In this document: positions 1 to 7,122 of the stretch, in pieces
How the letters are laid out: every line of letters starts with the position of its first letter
Position numbering within the stretch: the stretch's first letter is position 1
From: Euryarchaeota archaeon UBA443
GTDB lineage: Archaea; Thermoplasmatota; Poseidoniia; Poseidoniales; Poseidoniaceae
NCBI GenBank assembly: GCA_002499195.1
Contig: DAKS01000024.1
Location: forward strand, 1 to 23,509
DNA: 23,509 nt
Reading direction: 5' to 3'
Program-made: the position numbers and the translations under genes
Notes under the pieces: model-generated
Databases searched by the model: none
Seen by the model: only the letters and a program-made list of their open reading frames with translations
Told to the model about the DNA's origin: nothing

Positions 1-26
1 TGTTTGAGCTGTGGTGCTTGAGTTTC

Positions 27-40
27 GACTCTTATGAGTC
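27..40. other. Small inverted repeat downstream of the lpd operon
   Basis: A 5-bp perfect stem (GACTC, loop TTAT, GAGTC) lies about 28 nt beyond the lpd stop codon on the minus strand. It could be a weak transcript-end structure, but it has no T-run on the minus strand and archaeal termination does not need a hairpin. The rest of 1-67 shows no gene. Low confidence that it has a function. Confidence 0.2.
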
Positions 41-67
41 TGAACTCTTTACGAAGTTAGCGTCTAT

Positions 68-1498
68 TCACATTGAATGGATTGCATGTCCAAGTGTTGC
101 GAGAACACCTTCATGAGTCATTTCCGTCATCGTTGGATGAGCGTGGATTGTCTGTGCAATATCTTCGAGAAGTGCACCCATTTCGATAGCTAGTGTCCAT
201 TCTCCAACAAGTTCGCTGATATGTGTTCCAACCGCTTGAATTCCGAGGATTCGGTGATCGTCTTCACGAGCAGTAACTCGAACAAATCCAGCAGTCTTCT
301 CGGCTTCTTGAGTTAGTGCTCGACCGTTTGCAGCCAATGGGAATTTACCTGTAATGACTGGATGTCCTGCCTCCTTAGCCTCATCTGGGGAAAGACCAAC
401 TGAAACGATTTCAGGTTCTGTAAAGACGATAGCAGGAACGGCTGCAGGCTCATAGACTCGGTTTTCACCAGCAAGGATTTCAGCAACCATTTCGCCTTGG
501 AATGATGCAACGTGAGCGAGCATTTCACCCAGATCACAAACATCTCCGATCGCATAAACACCCTTCATATTGGTTTCACACTTGTTGTTAACTTTGACAA
601 ATCCACGTTCATCCAGAGCAACACCGGTAGGTGCAAGTGCAGCACTCATTGGTCGACGACCAACGGTAACTAGGACCTTGTCAACTGTGAGTCGTTCTGG
701 ATCTGTGCCTTCCTTTGCATTTTTTGGAGTGTAGAGGAGATCAACACTTCCATCCTTGTTCTCTTCAATACCTTTTGCGAAGACCTTGGTATGGACTGCA
801 ATCTTTTGCTTCTTGATTGCGATTTCCAATGGTCTTCGAAGTTCCTTGTCAAAGATAGGTAGGACGGAATCCATTGCTTCAACGACCGTGACTTCACTTC
901 CAAGCATTCGGAAAGTAATGCCAAGTTCGAGACCAATGTAGCCTCCTCCAACGACAGCGATTCGCTTTGGTAGTTCTTGAAGAGAAAGAGCTTCTCTTGA
1001 AGAAATGACGTGTTCACCATACTTCATGAATGGTAGTTCGATTGGAATCGATCCGTTTGCAAGAATGACGTTTTCTGCTTGAATGAGGAGCGCATCCTTG
1101 CCCTTACCAACCTTGACCGTCTTCGCATCTTGGAATTCAGCCCATCCGTTAACAAGTTCAACACCTGCATTCTTGAGAAGTGCTTCAACACCTTTGTTGA
1201 GTCGATCAACGATTCCATCTTTCCAAGCAATGGTATCTTTCATCTTTAGTTCAGCAGGTCCTGGAATACTAATTCCCATGTGTCCGCCTTTCTTAGCGTG
1301 CCCTGCAAGTTTGTGGAATGTATAGGCAGCATGAATCAGTGCCTTTGAAGGGATACATCCGCGGATAAGACATGTGCCTCCAGCACGTTGGCCTTCAACA
1401 ATTACGGTATCCATTCCTAGTTGACCTGCACGAATCGCAGCAACGTATCCACCAGGACCTGCGCCAATAACCAAAACTTTGCAATTACGCGTCTTCAC
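68..1498 (-). CDS. lpdA: Dihydrolipoamide dehydrogenase (E3)
   Basis: This flavoprotein reoxidises dihydrolipoyl groups on E2 and passes the electrons through FAD to NAD+. The 476-aa length is normal for the family. The N-terminal FAD motif GAGPGG is at residues 12-17 and the redox-active disulfide is C43/C48 in GGTCLIRGCIPSK. An NAD-binding GGGYIG motif sits mid-protein, followed by the second FAD motif AIGDV. The C-terminal dimer-interface pair is H454 and E459 in HPTMTE. The start is GTG at 1498, chosen because a GAGGTG Shine-Dalgarno lies just upstream and overlaps the E2 stop codon. It is the last gene of the lipA-E1a-E1b-E2-E3 operon, 9 nt after E2, so it is probably translationally coupled and dedicated to this complex. 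E3 can also serve a glycine cleavage system, for which there is no evidence in this window. Confidence 0.97.
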   Translation of the reverse strand: MKTRNCKVLVIGAGPGGYVAAIRAGQLGMDTVIVEGQRAGGTCLIRGCIPSKALIHAAYTFHKLAGHAKKGGHMGISIPGPAELKMKDTIAWKDGIVDRLNKGVEALLKNAGVELVNGWAEFQDAKTVKVGKGKDALLIQAENVILANGSIPIELPFMKYGEHVISSREALSLQELPKRIAVVGGGYIGLELGITFRMLGSEVTVVEAMDSVLPIFDKELRRPLEIAIKKQKIAVHTKVFAKGIEENKDGSVDLLYTPKNAKEGTDPERLTVDKVLVTVGRRPMSAALAPTGVALDERGFVKVNNKCETNMKGVYAIGDVCDLGEMLAHVASFQGEMVAEILAGENRVYEPAAVPAIVFTEPEIVSVGLSPDEAKEAGHPVITGKFPLAANGRALTQEAEKTAGFVRVTAREDDHRILGIQAVGTHISELVGEWTLAIEMGALLEDIAQTIHAHPTMTEMTHEGVLATLGHAIHSM

Positions 1499-1507
1499 TT
1501 GAACACC

Positions 1508-2791
1508 TCACATGAAGATGGTTGCTGGGTGCTCCAGCATAGACTTGAGAAGTTGAACCAGACTTGCTCCATCATGACCATCCACAACCCGGTGGTCCCA
1601 TGATGAGGAGAGATTCATGATTCGACGAACTTCAACTCGACCATCGATTACTACAGCACGATCCTTGGCATTGTGAACGCCAAGAATTCCAACTTCTGGC
1701 TTGTTGATGATTGGAGTTGCTCCAAGACCACCCATTCTACCGAGACTTGTGATGGTGAAAGTTGATCCAGAGAGTTCGTCAGCACCTGCTTTTCCGTCTC
1801 GAGTTGCTTGTGTAACACGACCCATTTCTGCTGCAGCGGTCCAAACATCCATCGCTTCGACGTGCTTAACGACTGGAACGTAGAGCCCACGATCGGTTTG
1901 TGTTGCAATACCGAGATGGATTGCTTCGTGTCGAGTTACAACACCTGCTTCATCATCGAATAGAGCGTTACATTCAGGTCGTTGTCCAAGACCCTTGACT
2001 AGTGCGAGCATGATGAATGGTAGATAGGTGAGTTTTGGTGCACCTTCTGGTCGTGTCGCGTTAAGATGTTGACGTAGTGATTCAAGTTCGGTCACATCGA
2101 CTTCTTCAAAGTAGGAAAAGTGAGGGATTGTGCTGTAAGAAGCCATCATCGAATCAGCAATCTTTCGGCGCAATCCAATGACCTTGATCTCCTCTGTTCC
2201 AGTCTTGGCTACCTTCGCAGAACTTCCCATTGGCATGGATGCAGTGGCACGGGATGCACCTCCGCTGAGATGAACGTCAAGATCTGCATGAGTGATACGT
2301 CCAGCAGGACCTGATCCTGCAACATGGTACAAATCGACGCCAGCAGCACGAGCACGTTGTCGAACGGCTGGACTTGCGAGTGGCTTAGTGCCAGGTGCGC
2401 GCTCAACGGCAGATCCTGCTACGGCAACAGGTGCAGGGGCAGGCTCCGGTTCTGATGGTTCAGGAGCGGGTTCTGGTTCAGCAACTGGCTCAGTTTTCTC
2501 TTCTTCAGCAGGAGCAGGTTCGTCTTCACTTGCAGAAGCATTTCCATCTCCTTCAACTTCAAATTCGATACAAACAACGCCGACTGGAAGGATATCACCA
2601 GCATCTCCAATGATCTTGGTAACAGTTCCATCGCATGGTGCTGGAATCTCTACTGTGGCTTTATCGGTCATCACCGAAAGAATTGGATCATCTTCCTTGA
2701 CGGTATCGCCCTTTGCGACCATCCATTCGACAACTTCGCCTTCTACGACGCCTTCTCCGATATCTGGTAATTTGAATGCAAATGTTCCCAT
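1508..2791 (-). CDS. 2-oxoacid dehydrogenase E2, dihydrolipoamide acyltransferase
   Basis: This is the core acyltransferase that accepts the acyl group from E1 on a swinging lipoyl arm and transfers it to CoA. The 427-aa protein has the usual three parts. A lipoyl domain covers about residues 1-80, with K44 in the TDKATVEI turn as the lipoylation site. A flexible Ala/Pro/Glu linker (about 88-128) is followed by a peripheral-subunit-binding domain around 136-175 (KPLASPAVRQRA, then GSGPAGRI). The catalytic acetyltransferase domain fills the C-terminal half and ends with HRVVDG at 400-405, where H400 and D404 are the expected active-site residues. GGAGGA lies upstream of the ATG inside the end of the E1-beta gene, only 2 nt away. 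Given the E1 subunits, the substrate is probably branched-chain acyl. A pyruvate or acetoin role cannot be excluded. Confidence 0.95.
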   Translation of the reverse strand: MGTFAFKLPDIGEGVVEGEVVEWMVAKGDTVKEDDPILSVMTDKATVEIPAPCDGTVTKIIGDAGDILPVGVVCIEFEVEGDGNASASEDEPAPAEEEKTEPVAEPEPAPEPSEPEPAPAPVAVAGSAVERAPGTKPLASPAVRQRARAAGVDLYHVAGSGPAGRITHADLDVHLSGGASRATASMPMGSSAKVAKTGTEEIKVIGLRRKIADSMMASYSTIPHFSYFEEVDVTELESLRQHLNATRPEGAPKLTYLPFIMLALVKGLGQRPECNALFDDEAGVVTRHEAIHLGIATQTDRGLYVPVVKHVEAMDVWTAAAEMGRVTQATRDGKAGADELSGSTFTITSLGRMGGLGATPIINKPEVGILGVHNAKDRAVVIDGRVEVRRIMNLSSSWDHRVVDGHDGASLVQLLKSMLEHPATIFM

Positions 2792-2793
2792 GT

Positions 2794-3804
2794 TTATTCC
2801 TCCTGTGTTTTCTTTATTGCTTCAGCGATTCGCTGAGGACTTGGCAAATAATCCCATTCCGTAGTATGTGGGAATGGCGTGTCCCATCCTGTGACACGTT
2901 GAATTGGAGCTTCTAGGTGATAGAAGCAGCGTTCTTGAACCGATGCACTCATTTCAGCACCGAATCCGCTTGTCTTTGGAGCCTCGTGAACGATGACACA
3001 TCGTCCAGTCTTCTTGACGGAGTTGACGACCGTATCTCGGTCCCAAGGAACTAGCGTCTGTAGGTCGACCAACTCACAGTCGATTCCAGAATCCTTGATG
3101 GCTTGTTCGGCAACATGAACCATAGTTCCGTAAGCGATGACCGTGCAGGCTGAACCTTCGCGTACGATTCTTGCTTGTTCGAGTGGAACGATGTAGTGAT
3201 CTTCAGGAACATCAGCATCTGGATGCCCACTCCAAGTAGGAACATTGTGTGGATCGCCATAGAATGGTCCACGATAACATCGCTTTGGCTCAAAGAAAAT
3301 AACGGGGTCATTACATTCTATGGATGCCAATAACAATCCTTTAGCATTGTATGGATTTGAACAGTAGACCACTTTCAGACCCGGAGTGTGTGTGAATTGA
3401 GATTCAGGCGATTGAGAGTGGTGGTGGCCGCCTTTGATTCCTCCTCCAGCAGGAGTTCGAATCGTTACGGGTGACCAGAACTCTCCGCCCGAACGATGAC
3501 GCAGTTTTGCAATCTCATTGACGATTTGATCGTATGCAGGGAAGATGTAGTCAGCGAATTGAATCTCTGCAACAGGACGAAGTCCATTCAGTCCCATCCC
3601 CATAGCGATGGCAGCAATTCCACCTTCTGCAAGTGGTGAATCGAAGACGCGATGTGGTCCGTATTCGTTCTGCAGTCCTTCAGTTACGCGGAAAACACCG
3701 CCGAAGTATCCAACATCTTCCCCGAAAATAACCACATTTGGGTCTTCCTTGAGTGCGATAGAGAGTGCTGAATTCAGCGATTTAATCATGTTCATATCGG
3801 CCAT
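2794..3804 (-). CDS. Branched-chain-type 2-oxoacid dehydrogenase E1 beta subunit
   Basis: This is the beta subunit of the thiamine-diphosphate heterotetramer (alpha2 beta2) that decarboxylates 2-oxoacids. It is 336 aa, normal for the family. The N-terminal half has the GEDVG segment at 28-32 and the conserved SPLAE segment, whose E60 corresponds to the glutamate that activates the cofactor. The segment GGIKGGHHHSQSPE and the later IFFEPKRCYRGP resemble branched-chain (BCKDH) subunits more than pyruvate-specific ones. The transketolase C-terminal domain follows. The gene starts with ATG at 3804, 4 nt after the E1-alpha stop, with a purine-rich GGGAAGTGA as ribosome site. Its order directly after E1-alpha supports a complex made from one transcript. 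The substrate call is by motif resemblance only. Confidence 0.94.
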   Translation of the reverse strand: MADMNMIKSLNSALSIALKEDPNVVIFGEDVGYFGGVFRVTEGLQNEYGPHRVFDSPLAEGGIAAIAMGMGLNGLRPVAEIQFADYIFPAYDQIVNEIAKLRHRSGGEFWSPVTIRTPAGGGIKGGHHHSQSPESQFTHTPGLKVVYCSNPYNAKGLLLASIECNDPVIFFEPKRCYRGPFYGDPHNVPTWSGHPDADVPEDHYIVPLEQARIVREGSACTVIAYGTMVHVAEQAIKDSGIDCELVDLQTLVPWDRDTVVNSVKKTGRCVIVHEAPKTSGFGAEMSASVQERCFYHLEAPIQRVTGWDTPFPHTTEWDYLPSPQRIAEAIKKTQEE

Positions 3805-3808
3805 GATA

Positions 3809-5050
3809 TCACTTCCCTAACTCCTCTCGCTGTTCTTGGATGTGCCAAGGAACAGTTTCGTAGACCTCTGTAAATATTGTTGAAGCAGGGGGGTATGGTC
3901 CTGATGCAAGGTCGCCGAATTCACAGGCTTCCTTGTATGCAGCCATCACTTCATCATCGATTTTCTGAGCAAGAGCTTCATGCTTTTCTTCATCCCATTC
4001 GCCAATGAGCATGAGGTGATCTTTCAAACGCTGAATTGGGTCGCCACCAGGCCAGCATGATGCCTCATCGTTTGGCCGATATGCAGATGGATCATCGGAA
4101 GAGGAGTGTGCTCCTGCACGATATGTGTAGACTTCTATATGCGTAGGTCCCATTCCAGCACTTGCTCGGTCACGAGCCCACTTTGTTATGCTGTATAGGG
4201 CCAGGAAATCGTTCCCGTCAACTCGGAAGGAAGGAATGTCATAGGCTAATCCACGTTCTGCAAATGTTCGCCCACCTGTTGCTAGGTTGGCGTGCGTAGA
4301 GATAGCCCACTGGTTGTTGACCACATTGAGAATGACCGGTGGTTTGAATGTTGATGCGAAATTCAATGCATAATGGTAGTCGCCTTGGGCCGAAGTTCCA
4401 TCACCAAGCCACGAAATGCATACTTCGTCTTTCTTTTGATAGGCACTGGCCATCGCAACACCAACCGCTTGAGAAAATTGAGTCCCAACAGGAGATGAAA
4501 TCGAAATGAAACGTCCTTCTTTGTAGGTGTAGTGAACAGGCATCTGTCGTCCTCGAACGTTGTCTTCAGTATTTCCGATGCAGTGGCAGATCATGCTCAC
4601 CATGTCACGTTCACGAACAAATTGTGCACCTGGTTGTCGATATGAGGGGAAAATCCAATCTTGATTTTCAAGTGCCATGGTCTGAGCGATCGCTACCGCC
4701 TCTTCTCCAAAGGATCGCATGTAGAAGGAGAGTTTTCCAGTACGCTGCATTTTGATCATTCGGTCGTCGAAGATTCTAAGGCGCATCATGTATTCAAGAC
4801 CCTGAATCAATTCGTTCGAATTGAGTTTCGGGTCCCACTCTCCCTTTGCTTCACCCTTATCGTTCAAAACACGGAGAAGTCCACGGGCATGAGGAGCAGT
4901 ATCGTCTGAAGTGCAAGTAGCAGGATCTGGGCGCCATAAGTCACCAGGTTGCTCTTTGAAAGCGCCTCCAAAGTCAGCATCCTCCCCCGGTCGGAACGGG
5001 GGTATTCCGATGGTGTAAGGGGCCGTAGTAGCCGTCAATCGCTCCGTCAT
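3809..5050 (-). CDS. Branched-chain-type 2-oxoacid dehydrogenase E1 alpha subunit
   Basis: This is the thiamine-diphosphate-binding alpha subunit of E1, 413 aa. The cofactor motif runs from GDG at 216-218 to NN at 245-246. The loop at 312-326 (AGAHSSSDDPSAYRP) matches the phosphorylation-loop region of BCKDH E1-alpha, with H315 and Ser residues 316-318. The roughly 75-aa N-terminal extension before the E1 fold is also typical of branched-chain forms. The ATG at 5048-5050 overlaps the lipA stop as ATGA, and a GGTGAGGTG ribosome site lies within the end of lipA, so translation is likely coupled. No kinase gene is present in the window, so regulation by phosphorylation should not be assumed. Confidence 0.94.
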   Translation of the reverse strand: MTERLTATTAPYTIGIPPFRPGEDADFGGAFKEQPGDLWRPDPATCTSDDTAPHARGLLRVLNDKGEAKGEWDPKLNSNELIQGLEYMMRLRIFDDRMIKMQRTGKLSFYMRSFGEEAVAIAQTMALENQDWIFPSYRQPGAQFVRERDMVSMICHCIGNTEDNVRGRQMPVHYTYKEGRFISISSPVGTQFSQAVGVAMASAYQKKDEVCISWLGDGTSAQGDYHYALNFASTFKPPVILNVVNNQWAISTHANLATGGRTFAERGLAYDIPSFRVDGNDFLALYSITKWARDRASAGMGPTHIEVYTYRAGAHSSSDDPSAYRPNDEASCWPGGDPIQRLKDHLMLIGEWDEEKHEALAQKIDDEVMAAYKEACEFGDLASGPYPPASTIFTEVYETVPWHIQEQREELGK

Positions 5051-6060
5051 TGTTGCACCTCACCATGACTCGGCATTAAGGCATGTTGGTTCGTTGGTTT
5101 GGGTTGAACCAGCACATATGCTCCAGGCATTTCTTCTGTATTGTTTTCATCAAGTGTTTTTCGCATTAACAAGCCTGCCTTATAGGACGACCGAACCAAG
5201 GGCCCACTAGCAACTCCAGAAAAGCCCATCTCAATCGCCTTTTGAGCCCATATGTCGTACATTTCTGGTTCGGGAAATCGGTCGATGGCGAGGTGATTTT
5301 TCGAAGGAGCAAGGTATTGGCCTATGGTCAACAAATCAACACCCACGTCTCTTAGGAGTTGCATAGCCTCGACGATTTCATCATCGGTCTCACCTACGCC
5401 GACCATCAAGGAGGATTTGGTCAACATATCTGGGCGCAATCGCTTTGCTTCACGTAGAATCGAGAGCGATTGTTCAAATGATGCACGCGGGTCTCTAACG
5501 ATGGAATCAAGTCGAGGGACGCACTCAACATTGTGTGCAAAAACCAGTAATGGGCTATCTTCGAGAAGATGGGCTAGGTCGTTAAGATCACCTGCTAGGT
5601 CCGAACATAACAACTCCAAACTAACATCTGGGCATCGTTCTGCTACGGCAGCTAGGCATTGCTTGTAATGATCCGCTGCAGAATCATCCAAATCATCTCG
5701 GTTCACCACTGTGATGACAGCATGACGCAAATTCATTGATTCGACAGCATCAGCTAGTTGACGTGGCTCATTTACATCGAGTGGAGGAGGAGTCTTTCTA
5801 GTGCCTACTGCGCAAAAGCGGCATCCTCGAGTACATTCTTTGCCAGCGATCATGAATGTAGCATCTCCGCTCGACCAGCAATCATGGATGTTCGGACATT
5901 TTGCCTCTTGGCAAACGGTGTGAAGTTGGTTGTCTTTGACAGCATCCATCGTCTCATTGAACATCGCTTGTTGAGTTCCAGAAGGCAATTTTGTTCGGAA
6001 CCATGGAGGGAGTCTAGGACGTGCCGCTTTTTGGCTTGCCATTTTGAGATTTTTTGCCAT
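5047..6060 (-). CDS. lipA: Lipoyl synthase (radical SAM)
   Basis: This radical SAM enzyme inserts two sulfur atoms into protein-bound octanoyl groups to make the lipoyl cofactor used by E2. Both expected iron-sulfur sites are visible: the auxiliary cluster cysteines C50, C55 and C61 (CQEAKCPNIHDC) and the radical SAM cysteines C76, C80 and C83 (CTRGCRFC). RSSY at 290-293 provides the serine ligand. I chose ATG at 6060 (337 aa) because a run of six G's sits about 6 nt upstream and the extra residues from an in-frame GTG at 6117 look unlike LipA. It heads the operon and overlaps E1-alpha by 4 nt. No lipB or lplA lies in the window, so the octanoyl donor enzyme must be elsewhere. The usual PDF-G segment reads CSDLAG here, a modest divergence. 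Confidence 0.95.
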   Translation of the reverse strand: MAKNLKMASQKAARPRLPPWFRTKLPSGTQQAMFNETMDAVKDNQLHTVCQEAKCPNIHDCWSSGDATFMIAGKECTRGCRFCAVGTRKTPPPLDVNEPRQLADAVESMNLRHAVITVVNRDDLDDSAADHYKQCLAAVAERCPDVSLELLCSDLAGDLNDLAHLLEDSPLLVFAHNVECVPRLDSIVRDPRASFEQSLSILREAKRLRPDMLTKSSLMVGVGETDDEIVEAMQLLRDVGVDLLTIGQYLAPSKNHLAIDRFPEPEMYDIWAQKAIEMGFSGVASGPLVRSSYKAGLLMRKTLDENNTEEMPGAYVLVQPKPTNQHALMPSHGEVQQ

Positions 6061-6145
6061 CCGATGCCCCCCTTGTTCTAACCCACATGAACGAACATCA
6101 AAAAGGTAAGCAGGCACGCAATTGGGTGTTTTGCAAGGATACGAG

Positions 6146-6153
6146 CATATATG
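6146..6153. promoter_or_regulatory. Palindromic TATA-like element between lipA and the SDR gene
   Basis: CATATATG is a perfect palindrome and the most TATA-like element in the 116-bp divergent gap. On the plus strand its centre is about 27 bp before the SDR start, which fits an archaeal promoter giving a transcript beginning close to the ATG. On the minus strand it would start a transcript near 6124, leaving a leader of about 60 nt before the lipA ATG. Whether both directions use it is inference. A separate minus-strand T-rich stretch near 6096-6102 is an alternative for lipA. Confidence 0.45.
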
Positions 6154-6176
6154 TGTAAGAATGTAAAGGGGAATTC

Positions 6177-6914
6177 ATGTCAGCCAAGGTATGTTTTGTG
6201 ACCGGTAGCGGCCGACGTATCGGGGCTTCCATTATTCGGAAATTTGCAAATGAAGGGTATGCTGTTCTTATTCACGTTTCAACATCTGTTGAAGAAGGTG
6301 AATTATTGAAGTCTGAACTTGTTCAAAGCGGTGTTGAAGCAGATCTTCTTCAAGCGGATTTGAGCAACGAAAATCAGACGAAAAATCTCGTTCAGAACAT
6401 CATTGAACATCCCTTTGTAAAGAAGCGAAATGGAATTGATGTTATTGTACACAATGCTTCGGTCTATAGCAGAATTTCTATTGAAGAATTATCACTTGAA
6501 AACATGCGATTTATCAATCGATTGCATATCGAAGCGCCTCTACAGATATCGCAAGGATTGTTCCCCCTACTATCTGCAGTAAACGGTTCGATTATTGCTC
6601 TAACTGATACCTCTGCGGGTAAGGCGTGGAAGCAATTATCGCATTATACTTCAAGCAAAGCTGGACTACGTCAAATGATGCTCAATCTTGCTGGCGAGTA
6701 TGCTCCAAGTGTTCGAGTTAATTGTGTGGCGCCTGGCGCAATCCTTTCGGCAGATTGGGAACACGAACATTTCAGTAAAATCGTTCAATCAATTCCACTA
6801 AAACGTCCTGGTGATATCGAAGACGTTGCTGGCGCAGTGTACTTTTTTGCAACATCTCCGTACCTGACAGGACAGGAGTTGTTTGTTGATGGTGGTTGGG
6901 CCCTCAATTCTTAG
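6177..6914 (+). CDS. SDR-family pteridine reductase-like oxidoreductase
   Basis: This 245-aa short-chain dehydrogenase/reductase has the NADP(H)-binding motif TGSGRRIG at residues 9-16. The paired arginines match the pteridine reductase (PTR1/FolM) style TGxxRRIG. The catalytic positions are Y157 and K161, and the residue 13 before the tyrosine is D144, not the usual serine. In PTR1 the catalytic set is Asp-Tyr-Lys with the same spacing. The C-terminus has PLKRPGDIEDVAGAV and TGQELFVDGG, typical of the fold. The likely reaction is NADPH-dependent reduction of dihydropterin or dihydrofolate. AAGGGG lies 6 nt before the ATG. The gene is divergent from lipA and 34 nt upstream of tRNA-Leu. A generic SDR with another substrate remains possible. 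Confidence 0.85.
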   Translation: MSAKVCFVTGSGRRIGASIIRKFANEGYAVLIHVSTSVEEGELLKSELVQSGVEADLLQADLSNENQTKNLVQNIIEHPFVKKRNGIDVIVHNASVYSRISIEELSLENMRFINRLHIEAPLQISQGLFPLLSAVNGSIIALTDTSAGKAWKQLSHYTSSKAGLRQMMLNLAGEYAPSVRVNCVAPGAILSADWEHEHFSKIVQSIPLKRPGDIEDVAGAVYFFATSPYLTGQELFVDGGWALNS

Positions 6915-6948
6915 TAAGGATTTCATACAGGCTCGGAGTCCCGAAGAC

Positions 6949-7035
6949 ATCGAGGTGGCTGAGGTGGTCAAAGGCGCCGGGCTTAAGATCCGGTCCCAGA
7001 TGGGTTCGAGGGTTCAAATCCCTCCCTCGATACCA
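6949..7035 (+). tRNA. tRNA-Leu (anticodon UAA), CCA encoded
   Basis: The acceptor stem ATCGAGG (6949-6955) pairs fully with CCTCGAT (7025-7031), followed by discriminator A7032 and an encoded CCA at 7033-7035. The anticodon stem is 6977-6981 with 6989-6993, including one G-U pair. The 7-nt loop CTTAAGA places anticodon TAA at 6984-6986. A long variable arm with the stem CCCA/TGGG makes it class II, consistent with Leu. The T arm is GAGGG, TTCAAAT, CCCTC (7008-7024). It would read UUA and, by wobble, UUG. It may be transcribed together with the SDR gene just upstream, as no clear promoter of its own is visible. No intron is seen. Confidence 0.96.
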
Positions 7036-7081
7036 ATGAAATTGTTGTGGAATCAATATTGTTGACACAAATCATGCAAAA

Positions 7082-7117
7082 CCGTTTAACGCCTGCTCTC
7101 ATCGCATGATGTGAGGG
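7082..7117 (+). promoter_or_regulatory. Probable promoter and ribosome site of the 957-aa surface gene
   Basis: A TATA-like CGTTTAAC at about 7082-7089 lies about 26 bp before a purine-rich GTGAGGG at 7111-7117. That segment is well placed as a Shine-Dalgarno for the ATG at 7123. The arrangement suggests a short leader of roughly 10 nt. It also favours ATG 7123 over the in-frame GTG at 7111, which would overlap the ribosome site. No start site is proven. Confidence 0.4.
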
Positions 7118-7122
7118 ATGTT

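Noticed and set aside
27..40. Intrinsic terminator for the lpd operon
   Set aside because: The stem is only 5 bp and no T-run follows it on the minus strand.
2292..2864. 190-codon plus-strand frame opposite the E2 gene
   Set aside because: It mirrors the Ala/Pro/Glu linker as Gly/Ser/Ala low complexity. The E2 reading is fully supported by motifs.
5047..6117. Longer lipA product starting at GTG 6117
   Set aside because: The added 19 residues are not LipA-like and GTG 6117 has no ribosome site, whereas ATG 6060 is preceded by a G-rich site. A leaderless start from the TATA-like element at 6146 keeps a small chance open.
7111..7122. In-frame GTG start at 7111 for the 957-aa gene
   Set aside because: This GTG is part of the GTGAGGG that fits as the ribosome site for ATG 7123.
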